From Clostridia bacterium (lineage in GTDB: Bacteria > Bacillota > Clostridia > Lachnospirales > Lachnospiraceae): 64,000 nucleotides of DNA. The stretch covers positions 62,001 through 126,000 of the forward strand of contig CAJTFD010000006.1 of assembly GCA_910575625.1 (NCBI GenBank). Reading direction: 5' to 3'. Made by a program: the position numbers and the translations under genes. A model generated the notes under the pieces. That model searched no databases, was not told the origin of the DNA, and saw nothing but the letters and a program-made list of their open reading frames with translations. Shown in pieces: positions 53,113-61,623 of this stretch. The first letter of the stretch is position 1. Every line of letters begins with the position of its first letter.

Positions 53113-53382
53113 AAAGAGCCTGCCGACGGCAGACTCTCAGACTGTAGACAAAGTGTCTGTTCAGCCATGGGTGCTCGAAGGGCTGTGCCCTCGAACTGGG
53201 ATCAAGTAGACGGAATTTACTTCCGGCTACTTGCAAAAAGCCCGATCTGTAGGGGCTTTAGCCCTTGTGCGAGCAGATCGGGCTTTTATCCTCCAGCATT
53301 AAAATTTATGGCGTAAGCCATGAATTTTACCAGAGTGGCGACTTTGCCGACACTCTGAGAGCCTGCCGACGGCAGACTCTTT
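53113..53382. mobile_element. 270-bp MITE-like element with long terminal inverted repeats
   Basis: The left end (from AAAGAGCCTGCCGACGGCAG) and the reverse complement of the right end (AAAGAGTCTGCCGTCGGCAG) match over about 43 bp with about seven mismatches, continuing through CTCTCAGA and CAAAGT. Inside are more hairpins: TCGAAGGGC/GCCCTCGA near 53175, CAAGTAG-CGGAA/TTCCG-CTACTTG near 53204-53235, a perfect 14-bp stem AAAAGCCCGATCTG (53236-53249/53274-53287), and AAAATT-ATGGC/GCCAT-AATTTT near 53300-53326. GAT flanks both ends, which could be a 3-bp target duplication. There is no reading frame of note. It sits between LacI paralogue 2 and the polyol operon end. Confidence 0.65.
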
Positions 53383-53390
53383 GATCGTCC

Positions 53391-54584
53391 TTAATAGAAC
53401 TGGCTGACCAGGACTTTTCCCTGTGGTGTTTTTGTATCTTTTGCGCAAGCCATCGCTTCCTCGATATCGCACAGCGCAAATCTGCCTGTGATCATCTTGC
53501 GTATATCGATACGTCCGGAGGACATCATGCGCAGCACAGACGGAAAGATCTCACTGCCAGCCTGCCCCATCGAACCGCAGATCCGGGCATTTTTCTGCAG
53601 GATCGTTGTCAGATCCACCGGTGCTGCTGTTGTGCCGACTCCAAGCTGCAGTATCTTCGCACCCGGTGCAATACACCTTGTTATCTCCGGATAAACACTT
53701 GCATAACATCCCGTAGCCTCTATGACCATCCCGGCTCCCACACCGTTCGTTATATCCATCACCACATCGCTGACCCGCACACCCTGCGCCGTCAGCTCAT
53801 CCGTACTGAGGAAATGATCCGCCCCCATCGTCAGGGCCAGTCCTTTTCTGACGCCGCGCGCCCCGACCGCAATGATCTTACCGGCTCCCATGGCCCGTGC
53901 CAGAGCTGCAGATGCAAGGCCGATCGGTCCCACGCCAAATATGACCACATGCGCGCCGCTCTTTATCCCTCCGGCATTTACCTGTATCCCGCTGTACGCT
54001 ACGCAGGTGGGTTCCGCCAATGCTCCTGCTTCCAGCGCCGCCATCTCATCGCCCAGCTTTTCCGCCAGATCGTTGATCACACAGCAATACTTTTCCGGGA
54101 TCGCGATATACTCTGCAAATCCGCCGTTTTTTGAAAGCCCAAGCTCCTCCAGCTCCTCGCACTGGTTAAACATCCCGCTCCTGCACATTGAACACTCTCC
54201 GCACCAATGGATCTGTTCAACCGCGATCAGATCGTTTACTTTCACTTTGGTGACATTTTTACCGAGCGCAACAACCTTGCCGGATAATTCATGTCCCAGA
54301 ATCACCGGCAGCCGAAGCTGGATGCCATAAGCTGTATAACCATCCTCTCCTGCCTTTTGGACCCCCAGGTCGCTGCCGCAGATCCCGCATGCCCCAACCT
54401 GGAGGAGAACTTCTTTTTCCCCTAAAACGGGCACAGGGACCTTTTTCAGCTGAGCCTTCAGATCTTTATAAACAAAATTGGCCCTCATAGCGCGATGATC
54501 CCTTGATTCACGCTGAGACAACGTATATCCCTCCTTGGGAGCCCACTCTGCCTCAGCCAAAAATGCATCCATTCTTTTATCCAT
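53391..54584 (-). CDS. Zinc-dependent dehydrogenase, IolM (scyllo-inosose dehydrogenase)-like
   Basis: A medium-chain zinc dehydrogenase of about 397 aa with an unusually long N-terminal extension (MDAFLAEAEWAPKEGYTLSQ onward). Catalytic zinc: CGICGSD and GHELSGKVV. Structural zinc: the WCGECSMCRSGMFNQCEELE cluster. Rossmann motif: VIFGVGPIGLASAALARAMG. The N-terminal extension, EEGY-like EDGYTAYG segment and WCG/ELGLSKNGGFAEY stretch resemble Thermotoga IolM, which oxidises scyllo-inosose in a non-IolD inositol route. The second Met is preferred as start for ribosome-site spacing. It is the last gene of the polyol operon, and the MITE-like element follows 8 bp after it. Confidence 0.75.
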   Translation of the reverse strand: MDKRMDAFLAEAEWAPKEGYTLSQRESRDHRAMRANFVYKDLKAQLKKVPVPVLGEKEVLLQVGACGICGSDLGVQKAGEDGYTAYGIQLRLPVILGHELSGKVVALGKNVTKVKVNDLIAVEQIHWCGECSMCRSGMFNQCEELEELGLSKNGGFAEYIAIPEKYCCVINDLAEKLGDEMAALEAGALAEPTCVAYSGIQVNAGGIKSGAHVVIFGVGPIGLASAALARAMGAGKIIAVGARGVRKGLALTMGADHFLSTDELTAQGVRVSDVVMDITNGVGAGMVIEATGCYASVYPEITRCIAPGAKILQLGVGTTAAPVDLTTILQKNARICGSMGQAGSEIFPSVLRMMSSGRIDIRKMITGRFALCDIEEAMACAKDTKTPQGKVLVSQFY

Positions 54585-54599
54585 AGTCATATCCCTGCA

Positions 54600-55376
54600 T
54601 TATGCCATGATCTTCCCGCCTGCGATCAGGATACTGTTCCCGTCGATGTATCTGGAACGGTCATCACACAGGAAAGCGACGACTTCTGCGATCTCTTCCG
54701 GATGTCCGATATATCCCATAGGGATCGTCGCTTCCATCTCTGCATAGAATTCGCTGACATCTTTGCCCTCCGCCTTTCCGCGGTTTGTGAAGGACTGACG
54801 GAGGATATCTGTCTCGATGTTGCCCGGCTGGATAGCGACTGTCGTGATATTGTACGGTGCGAGCTCAAGAGCCAGTACACGCGTCATCATGGAGACTGCC
54901 GCTTTAGACATACAATATGTCCCGTTGAAAGCCTCTTCACGTACAGCTGCGATGGATGATGTATTGATGATCCTGCCCCTTTTATTCGGGATCATGACCT
55001 TGGCCACTTCCGCACAGGTGATGAATGTTCCCTTCACATTGATATCCATATTGAAGTCGTACTCTTCGTCCGTCATGTCAAGGAAACCACAGATCCTGTC
55101 AACGCCAGCCGCATTGAACAGACAATCGATCTTGCCATATCTGTCAAGCCCTTTCTGGATGGCAGCCTTGATCTCGTCACGCTCCCTCACATCAGCCACT
55201 GCCCAGATCGCATCTCCTCCGTCTGCGTTGATCTCATCCACATTCTGTTTTACACGATCTTCGTTCATATCGACCGCTATGATCTTTGCGCCATATCCTG
55301 CGCAGACTTTCGCTGTTGTCCCGCCAATGCCCTTTGCGCCGCCTGTGATAAAAATAACTTTGTCCTGAAGTCTCAT
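54600..55376 (-). CDS. Short-chain dehydrogenase/reductase
   Basis: A 258-aa classical SDR: ITGGAKGIGGTTAKVCAGYG (TGxxxGIG cofactor motif), acidic residue in IIAVDMNEDR (NAD preference), NAAG as LFNAAGVDRICGF, catalytic Ser in NTSSIAAVREEAF and Tyr-x-x-x-Lys in YCMSKAA. It probably oxidises or reduces a hydroxyl of the imported polyol or keto-sugar. It sits between the TIM-barrel isomerase and the IolM-like gene, with 30 bp and 15 bp gaps, so all are co-transcribed. Confidence 0.9.
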   Translation of the reverse strand: MRLQDKVIFITGGAKGIGGTTAKVCAGYGAKIIAVDMNEDRVKQNVDEINADGGDAIWAVADVRERDEIKAAIQKGLDRYGKIDCLFNAAGVDRICGFLDMTDEEYDFNMDINVKGTFITCAEVAKVMIPNKRGRIINTSSIAAVREEAFNGTYCMSKAAVSMMTRVLALELAPYNITTVAIQPGNIETDILRQSFTNRGKAEGKDVSEFYAEMEATIPMGYIGHPEEIAEVVAFLCDDRSRYIDGNSILIAGGKIMA

Positions 55377-55406
55377 TTTAATATCTCCTCTCCCATATTG
55401 ATAGTA

Positions 55407-56225
55407 TTATCTTGTAACTCTCTTCATAGTCGCCACATCTTTTAAAAACAGTTCATAGACATCTGTCTCAAAAGTATTCGTCGGCTGCTTTTCATAGAGA
55501 TTCTCACTGATGATCCAGCCGCTGTAATCTTTCTCGCGCAGGTATTCCATCACCCCATAAAATCCTGAATCGCCTTCGCCCAACAGTGAGCCGGCCAGTA
55601 CTCCCGGCTTCCCGTCCTTTACGTGGAGCTGCGGCCCGAGATATGGATACATCTTTTTCAGCATCTCTAATTGATCATAACCGCTTTGGTAAAAATAATT
55701 ATAGCTGTCATAAAACAGACTGAAATTCTCATAGTCTACGCGTTCGATGAGCTCGATCTGTCTTTCCACACGCATTTTATTTTCACTGGAAATAAGAACG
55801 CCTTTGTCCTGCGCATAGGCACAAACATACTTAAACATTTCGACAGCGTTGTCCATCTCATCCTCATTGGTGATCGAACTCACTCCAAATGATGGGACGA
55901 ACACCATCGGTATCTCCATGTACGCAGCCGTATCGATCGCAGCCTTCATCGTCCCTTTCACGATCTCATGCATCGGATGTCCCTTATGGGCCGTAAACGG
56001 GATAAAGTCAAAACAGCTCATGCCGATATTGCAGTATTCGATATTGAACTCTTGAGCTGCTGCCAGATATTCATCCTGCACACGTCTGGTATATGTCGGA
56101 TAATGATCTTCATATGTGCCAAATTCAATGGACATGCCATCCAGTCCTGCCTCCGCGACAAACTTCGGCGCAAAAATACCGGTCCCAGGTACACAAAAAT
56201 TACAAATGCCAAGCTTAACGTTCAT
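55407..56225 (-). CDS. Sugar phosphate isomerase/epimerase-like TIM-barrel protein
   Basis: A 272-aa protein of the xylose-isomerase-like/AP endonuclease 2 superfamily: KLGICNFCVPGTGIFAPKFV at the start, VFVPSFGVSS, LISSENKMRVERQIELIERV, FYDSYNYFYQSGYDQLEMLK, QLHVKDGKPG and LLGEGDSGFYGVMEYLREKD with metal ligands expected at Glu, Asp and His. The family epimerises or isomerises keto-sugars. A role like Thermotoga IolO (5-keto-gluconate epimerase) is conceivable in this operon, but I see no close sequence match and leave the substrate open. Confidence 0.8.
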   Translation of the reverse strand: MNVKLGICNFCVPGTGIFAPKFVAEAGLDGMSIEFGTYEDHYPTYTRRVQDEYLAAAQEFNIEYCNIGMSCFDFIPFTAHKGHPMHEIVKGTMKAAIDTAAYMEIPMVFVPSFGVSSITNEDEMDNAVEMFKYVCAYAQDKGVLISSENKMRVERQIELIERVDYENFSLFYDSYNYFYQSGYDQLEMLKKMYPYLGPQLHVKDGKPGVLAGSLLGEGDSGFYGVMEYLREKDYSGWIISENLYEKQPTNTFETDVYELFLKDVATMKRVTR

Positions 56226-56234
56226 GATCCCTCC

Positions 56235-57224
56235 TTATGCATTCTGTGCTTTAGCGCGATCTTTTCTTCTCGCGTTCGCTTCCGCGTTGCCACGTACAAC
56301 ATCTACAAATACTGCAAGGATGATCACAAGACCGATCACGATGTACTGTATATCTGTCTGTGCACCCAGTAAGTTCAGACCATTACGGATGACTGCGATG
56401 AGCAGCGCACCGATCAGAGTCCCGCTGACAGTACCTTTGCCGCCGTTGAATGAAGCGCCGCCGATGACACAGGCCGCGATCGCGTCTGTATCATATGTCT
56501 CACCAGCAAGCGGTGTGGCTGTGCCAACACGGCCGACCATGATGATACCGGCGATCGCGCACATCACACCGCACATCACATACACAAAATTCAAAGAGAA
56601 TGATACGTTGATACCAGACAGTCTTGCCGCCTCTTTATTACCGCCAACGGAGTAGATCTTCCTGCCCAGAGCTGTACGATTCAGGAAAATGCCTGCGATG
56701 GCGAAGATGACGATGACGATGATGAAACATACCGGGAAAAATCCAAGATTCGCAGATCCGGCAAATGACACGCCTGCCGGAAAGCCAGCGATCGGTGCAG
56801 AACCCGTGATCAGCAGTGCAAGACCACGGTAAACTTGTTTTGTACCCATCGTTGATACGAAAGGATGCGGCAGTTTTAATTTTGTGAACAGCAGGCCATT
56901 GATCCCTCCGGTGATGACTCCGACCAGGAGCGCTGCCACGATCAAAATAAACGGATTATGGACACCGTGCTGCATCAGCACGCCCATTGAACAGGATGTC
57001 AGAGCGACTGCTGAACCAACGGAGATATCAATCCCTCCAGTCAGCAAGATCAGCAGCATCCCAAGGGAGACCATGGAATTGATCGCCGCCTGTCTTAAGA
57101 TATTCATCCAGTTATCGAGTGTAAGGAATGATCTTGATACGATCGATAAGACGATCGACAGCAAGATGATCGCTATAAGCGGTCCCATAAATGCGGGCAT
57201 TTTCTTTTTTGCGTTATCGTTCAT
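56235..57224 (-). CDS. ABC importer permease, RbsC family (polyol operon)
   Basis: A 329-aa membrane protein with about 8-10 hydrophobic helices: MLLILLTGGIDISVGSAVAL, NGLLFTKLKLPHPFVSTMGT, AARLSGINVSFSLNFVYVMC and GGASFNGGKGTVSGTLIGAL. It is paralogous to the permease at 43398-44375 and forms a separate importer with the adjacent ATPase (11-bp overlap) and lipoprotein. The C-terminal tail is basic (NAEANARRKDRAKAQNA). Confidence 0.9.
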   Translation of the reverse strand: MNDNAKKKMPAFMGPLIAIILLSIVLSIVSRSFLTLDNWMNILRQAAINSMVSLGMLLILLTGGIDISVGSAVALTSCSMGVLMQHGVHNPFILIVAALLVGVITGGINGLLFTKLKLPHPFVSTMGTKQVYRGLALLITGSAPIAGFPAGVSFAGSANLGFFPVCFIIVIVIFAIAGIFLNRTALGRKIYSVGGNKEAARLSGINVSFSLNFVYVMCGVMCAIAGIIMVGRVGTATPLAGETYDTDAIAACVIGGASFNGGKGTVSGTLIGALLIAVIRNGLNLLGAQTDIQYIVIGLVIILAVFVDVVRGNAEANARRKDRAKAQNA

Positions 57225-58725
57225 TTATCGTACCTCCCCAGGCTGCTTTCATGATAGATTCTTGATTAAAATTCGTACTATTGATGGTAACTTCCCCTCT
57301 TTTGTATCCTTCTCTCATAACAATGACCCTGTCGCACATGCCGAGGATCTCAGGCAGTTCCGAGGATACCATAATAACACATTTATTCGCTTTTACTAAT
57401 TCATTCATCACATTATATACTTCAATTTTTGCTCCAACATCAATACCCCTTGTCGGTTCGTCAAAAATATAAATCTCTGCATCACTGTTCATCCATTTCC
57501 CGATAACGACTTTCTGCTGATTACCGCCGGACAGTTCACCGGACAGTTTATGGATCGACGGCGTACGTATCTGCAGTTTCTCCACGCAGCGTTCTGCCTG
57601 CTCCTTGATCTTCTCCACATTGACAAAGAGACCATTTTTCAATCTGTCTATATTGACCAGGGACATATTCTTCTCAATGGTCTCGGTCAAGACCAGCCCC
57701 TGCTGTTTACGGTCCTCCGTTAAAAAAGCAATCTTGTTTTTAATAGCCTCTTTCGGCGATCTTAAACGTACAGCTTTCCCATCGATCTTTATTTCACCTG
57801 AATCTGGGATCGTCGCGGCAAAGATACCTCGCATCAATTCTGTACGACCGGCGCCCACCAGGCCGGCAAACCCGAGGATCTCACCTCGATATGCCTCGAA
57901 ACTCACATTATAGTATTCGCCTTCTCTTGTCAGACCTTTTACCTCAAGTGCGATCTCCCCCCGTTTTGTCTCAACCTTCGGATACAGATTATCCAGAGTA
58001 CGGCCCACCATATGGTTGATCAGAAGATCTTTTGTCATGTCCTTTATCGGCGTCGTCGAGATATGTTCTCCATCGCGCATTACGGTCACAACATCACAAA
58101 GCTCGAATAACTCTTCCAGTTTGTGTGATACAAAAAGGATCGCCACTCCTTTTTCCTTCAATATATTGATAGTCTTAAACAACTCCGTAGTCTCTTTTTC
58201 TCCAAGACTGGAAGTCGGCTCATCCAAGATGATCACATCCGATTCGAGCAATACCGCCCTTCCGATCTCGATCATCTGCTGCTGCCCCATACCCAGGCTG
58301 CCTGCAAGCTCTTTTGCCGAGATATCCTGTCCCATTGTGGACATGATCTCTTCAGCTTTCTTATTCATATAAGCATAATCCAGCAAGGGACTGCCCTTCC
58401 TCTTCACATAACTCCCCATGAATAAGTTGTCAGCGATCGACAGCTCTTTTACGATATTCAGCTCCTGATACACACAGGAGATCCCTTTTGCTTTCGAATC
58501 CGCCGGCCCGTGAAAGCTGGTCTTCTCACCCTTTACGCATATCTCACCCTTATCCGGCTGATATACGCCGGTCAGGATCTTGATCAATGTTGACTTCCCT
58601 GCTCCATTCTCGCCGATCAATCCATGTATCTCCCCCGCCTTCAACTGGAGCGACATGTTATCAAGAGCAACAACGCCAGGGAATTCTTTTCGTATATCCT
58701 TAAGCTCAACAAAAACTCCGCCCAC
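57214..58725 (-). CDS. ABC importer ATPase, RbsA family (polyol operon)
   Basis: A 503-aa tandem ATPase. The first domain has GENGAGKSTLIKILTGVY, SLGMGQQQMIEIGRAVL and VIILDEPTSSLGE. The second has GLVGAGRTELMRGI, ELSGGNQQKVVIGKWM and YIFDEPTRGIDVGAKIEV. The start is taken as GTG at 58725, since GAGGAGGT lies 6 bp before it. An earlier GTG at 58734 overlaps that ribosome site. It is encoded between the binding protein (after a terminator-like hairpin) and the permease. Confidence 0.93.
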   Translation of the reverse strand: MGGVFVELKDIRKEFPGVVALDNMSLQLKAGEIHGLIGENGAGKSTLIKILTGVYQPDKGEICVKGEKTSFHGPADSKAKGISCVYQELNIVKELSIADNLFMGSYVKRKGSPLLDYAYMNKKAEEIMSTMGQDISAKELAGSLGMGQQQMIEIGRAVLLESDVIILDEPTSSLGEKETTELFKTINILKEKGVAILFVSHKLEELFELCDVVTVMRDGEHISTTPIKDMTKDLLINHMVGRTLDNLYPKVETKRGEIALEVKGLTREGEYYNVSFEAYRGEILGFAGLVGAGRTELMRGIFAATIPDSGEIKIDGKAVRLRSPKEAIKNKIAFLTEDRKQQGLVLTETIEKNMSLVNIDRLKNGLFVNVEKIKEQAERCVEKLQIRTPSIHKLSGELSGGNQQKVVIGKWMNSDAEIYIFDEPTRGIDVGAKIEVYNVMNELVKANKCVIMVSSELPEILGMCDRVIVMREGYKRGEVTINSTNFNQESIMKAAWGGTINER

Positions 58726-58798
58726 CCTATACACCTCCTCGTCGATATATCCCCGTGATACTCCATGGACTTTGCGCGTCTTCTCTAAAAGACCGTTT

Positions 58799-58836
58799 AA
58801 AAAAGGAGTGCGCCGTTAACGAACCGGACACACTCC
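58799..58836 (-). terminator. Terminator-like hairpin between binding protein and ATPase
   Basis: On the minus strand GGAGTG (58836-58831) pairs with CACTCC (58810-58805), with partial inner pairing, followed by TTTTTT (58804-58799). It likely gives partial termination so that the binding protein is made in excess. Confidence 0.65.
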
Positions 58837-58875
58837 AATCCTTTTATAAGAGCATAACACGTTCGATCATTTTGA

Positions 58876-59931
58876 TCATTTCAGATAATCTTTATAATTG
58901 TCTGCATCGATGATAGCGATACCTGAGTCAATATAAGGATCGAATGTCTCACCATCAAGAAGAGCTGCAAGGCCATCCTTCATCCCATCCTGTCCGATCT
59001 CATAGGGTTTCTGGGCAATGATCATCTCGATCTCACTCGTCTCAAACAGAGAGAGGGCCGCCTGGAATCCGTCAAAACCACAAACCTTGATACCTTCAAC
59101 ACCCGCGCCTTTGATCGCTGTAGCTGCGCCGACAGCCATAGAGTCGGATGTGACCATGACCGCATCGATCTCACCTTGATATTTTGAGAGCCAGGCTTCC
59201 ATCGCACTTGCAGCCTTATCTGTCTCACAGTTTGCATCCTGGACCTCAAGAACGTTCATGCCCGATTCTTCAAGACCTTCTGTCAAACCTTTTGTTCTGT
59301 TCTCATGATTCATATCACCGAGTTTTCCGCGGAGGATAACGACATTTGAGCCTTCCTCAAGGTGTGTGGCAAATTCTTTTGCTCCTTCATACGCTGCATT
59401 GTAATTATCTGTTCCAATGTATGTAACTTTATCTTCAAACAAAGAACAGTCTGTGTCTACCATAACGACCTTGATGCCTGCGTCTGCTGCCTTCTGAAGG
59501 ACACTTGAAAGCGCATTTTCCTCCTGACAGGAGATCAAAAGGATGTCAACGCCGCCTGAGATCATATCCTCAACAGATGTGACCTGCTGATAGGCGTCAC
59601 TCTCGCTGGTCGGCGCTACCGCCTTGATGTTAGACTTGGATATGCCTGCTTCGATAGCTGCGTCTGTTGCGCCCTGGACGACTGCATTCTGGAACTCATC
59701 TGAAGATTTCATGATGATCCCAACCTTAAGATCGGATACGTCGGCATCTGCTGATGAAGACTCCTCTGAACTGCCTTCGGCGCTGCTGTCCGTGCTGTCT
59801 TCGGCGCTGCTGTCCGCACTGTTCTCGGTGCTGCTGTCCGTGCTGCTCCCACTGTCATTTGACGATCCGCACGCAGTCATAGCCAATACCATAGCTCCCA
59901 CAAGTAACATGCTCATTAATCTTTTTTTCAT
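58876..59931 (-). CDS. Sugar/polyol-binding lipoprotein (polyol operon)
   Basis: A 351-aa substrate-binding protein. Its signal peptide MKKRLMSMLLVGAMVLAMTA is followed by the lipobox Cys (ACGSS) and a 40-residue Ser/Asp/Glu linker made of near-repeats (SSTDSS, SSAEDS, SSAEGS). A Peripla_BP_4 domain follows: VGIIMKSSDEFQNAVVQGAT, ILLISCQEENALSSVLQKAA, VMVDTDCSLFEDKVTYIGTD and VMVTSDSMAVGAATAIKGAG. It is anchored outside the membrane and feeds the RbsA/RbsC-type importer. The ligand is probably a polyol or sugar handled by the three dehydrogenases of this operon. Confidence 0.92.
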   Translation of the reverse strand: MKKRLMSMLLVGAMVLAMTACGSSNDSGSSTDSSTENSADSSAEDSTDSSAEGSSEESSSADADVSDLKVGIIMKSSDEFQNAVVQGATDAAIEAGISKSNIKAVAPTSESDAYQQVTSVEDMISGGVDILLISCQEENALSSVLQKAADAGIKVVMVDTDCSLFEDKVTYIGTDNYNAAYEGAKEFATHLEEGSNVVILRGKLGDMNHENRTKGLTEGLEESGMNVLEVQDANCETDKAASAMEAWLSKYQGEIDAVMVTSDSMAVGAATAIKGAGVEGIKVCGFDGFQAALSLFETSEIEMIIAQKPYEIGQDGMKDGLAALLDGETFDPYIDSGIAIIDADNYKDYLK

Positions 59932-60000
59932 AAAACTGCCTCCTTGATCAATATAAAATATTTTTTAGCTGTGCCAAAGTTTTCTAGCTTTAGCTCCGGA

Positions 60001-61056
60001 TCAATCCTCCGGATAGATGATCACCTTAAGCGCTTTGCCTGCACGGAGCAGATCAAGACCTTTCTGATACTCGCTCAATGGCAAGGTATGGGAAACGATC
60101 TCTCCGAGCGGGAGGATACCGCTCTCAATGATCCGAGCCGTTTTCTCAAAGTAATATTTTCCAAGAAATCCGCCAAAGATCTGCACCTCTTTACGGACAA
60201 TGTCTGCAAGACGGATATTCGGCTTGGCCGTCTCATCATGACCAAACATGATGACTTTTCCACTCGGACGTACAACATCGATCGCCGTCTGGAGCAGCTG
60301 TCCGACAGCCTCAATACAGTGATCCACTCCCAGGCCATCCGTCTCTTCCAGACATACTTGTTTTAGATCTTCCTTCGTAGGATCCACAACTCTTGTCGCT
60401 CCGCATTTAAGTGATTTCTCCCTGCGATATCCATGCGGTTCGGAAACGATGACCTTTCTTGCGCCGTTTGCCTTTGCCATCGCCGCGAACAAAAGTCCCA
60501 TCGGACCTGCCCCAAGGACACAGACCGTATCTCCTGCCTGGATATCCAGTTTCTCGATCGCATATCCCACACAGGAAAGCGGTTCTGCCAATGCAGCCAG
60601 TTCATATGGCGTATCGCTGGACACTTTATATACAGACTGCGCCGGAACACATGTAAAGCTTGTCAAAGCTCCGTCTGCAAAAAGTCCGCGTGTCACACCA
60701 TGCTCAGGCCAAGGTGTATCCTGCTGGCAATATAATGTCTCACACTGTCCCGGTCTGTCACTGCGGCACTGTGCGCAATGTCCGCACGGAGGATGCGGGT
60801 CGACGATAACACGGTCGCCCGGTCTTACATTTGTGACTGCCGGACCAACCTCCGCAACTTCGCCACAATACTCATGTCCGAAAATGATATCCGGTTTGGC
60901 CGGATGCATTGGTGGATCCATGAGAACATGCAGGTCGCTGCCGCAGATCCCTACACCCAGAACTTTGATCAAAACATCATCATCGTTTGTGATCTGCGGC
61001 TTCGGCCTGTCTTCATAGGCGAAGACTCCTGGTTTTTTGAAAATAACAGATTTCAT
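60001..61056 (-). CDS. Zinc-dependent alcohol/polyol dehydrogenase
   Basis: A 351-aa medium-chain dehydrogenase related to sorbitol/threonine dehydrogenases: catalytic zinc in GVGICGSDLHVLMD and FGHEYCGEV, a structural zinc site with four cysteines in CGHCAQCRSDRPGQC, and NAD motif VCVLGAGPMGLLFAAMAKAN. It is the first gene of a seven-gene operon (dehydrogenase, importer, isomerase, SDR, IolM-like) behind a consensus promoter and palindromic operator. It likely performs the first oxidation of the imported polyol to a ketose. The ribosome site is AAGGAGA. Confidence 0.92.
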   Translation of the reverse strand: MKSVIFKKPGVFAYEDRPKPQITNDDDVLIKVLGVGICGSDLHVLMDPPMHPAKPDIIFGHEYCGEVAEVGPAVTNVRPGDRVIVDPHPPCGHCAQCRSDRPGQCETLYCQQDTPWPEHGVTRGLFADGALTSFTCVPAQSVYKVSSDTPYELAALAEPLSCVGYAIEKLDIQAGDTVCVLGAGPMGLLFAAMAKANGARKVIVSEPHGYRREKSLKCGATRVVDPTKEDLKQVCLEETDGLGVDHCIEAVGQLLQTAIDVVRPSGKVIMFGHDETAKPNIRLADIVRKEVQIFGGFLGKYYFEKTARIIESGILPLGEIVSHTLPLSEYQKGLDLLRAGKALKVIIYPED

Positions 61057-61097
61057 TTTTCAATCTCCTTTCTACACTCCTCTGTTTGAGAGCCAGC

Positions 61098-61126
61098 ATA
61101 TGAAACGTGTGTAACATGTTTCATAT
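61098..61126. promoter_or_regulatory. Palindromic operator at the polyol operon start site
   Basis: ATATGAAAC (61098-61106) and GTTTCATAT (61118-61126) form a perfect inverted repeat with an 11-bp spacer that is partly symmetric. It lies immediately downstream of the predicted transcription start, a classic LacI-type repressor position. Confidence 0.7.
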
Positions 61127-61137
61127 CATTTAACCTG

Positions 61138-61166
61138 ATTATACATATCTATCGTTGTTTTGTCAA
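61138..61166 (-). promoter_or_regulatory. Consensus promoter of the polyol operon
   Basis: On the minus strand a perfect TTGACA (61166-61161), a 17-bp spacer and a perfect TATAAT (61143-61138). Such a strong promoter is expected to need tight repression. Confidence 0.85.
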
Positions 61167-61209
61167 TATTTTTTGGTTATTTTATATGTATATTTATAAT
61201 ATTTCATCT

Positions 61210-61223
61210 TGTAATATGTTACA
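61210..61223. promoter_or_regulatory. Second operator-like palindrome
   Basis: TGTAATATGTTACA has 5-bp perfect arms and resembles the TGTAACATGTTTCA inside the 61098-61126 site. About 105 bp (ten helical turns) separate the two, which would allow looping by a LacI-type repressor. The rest of 61224-61600 is AT-rich leader with no gene seen. Confidence 0.45.
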
Positions 61224-61623
61224 TCATCCTTTTTAAGGATCATTACCGATCCATTTTTGTTATTTTATACGATCTTTCCCGATCATCTGAAATCCCCTGG
61301 CGCGGCAGCGCTTTTTTACAAAATAGAAAGTGCAGAAAAGTTCCTCGATCACTATTTTACCCACAAGATCCAATCCTTATCCGCCGTTATCTCGCCACAT
61401 ATGCAGATCATCGCAGATTTGCTTTTTTCCTGTTTTTGATATACAATAGAGCATACAGATCTATCGAAAGAAGAAGAAAACTGAAAAAATGCAAAAACTT
61501 TTTTCAGACGGTGTATTTATATCGCAGGACTGGCCATCCTTCCGCCGGGAGTCACTTTAGATACAAAATCTCTCCTGGGTGTGCTGATGCTTTCCAGAAT
61601 GAACAAAAAAGGAGAAGATCGAT

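Noticed and set aside
53113-53382. Repeats read as a CRISPR array
   Set aside because: Only two copies of the 22-bp repeat exist, 250 bp apart and part of longer inverted ends. There are no regular spacers or cas genes.
59770-59860. Tandem GC-rich repeat inside the binding-protein gene
   Set aside because: It is explained by the Ser/Asp/Glu lipoprotein linker and stays in frame.
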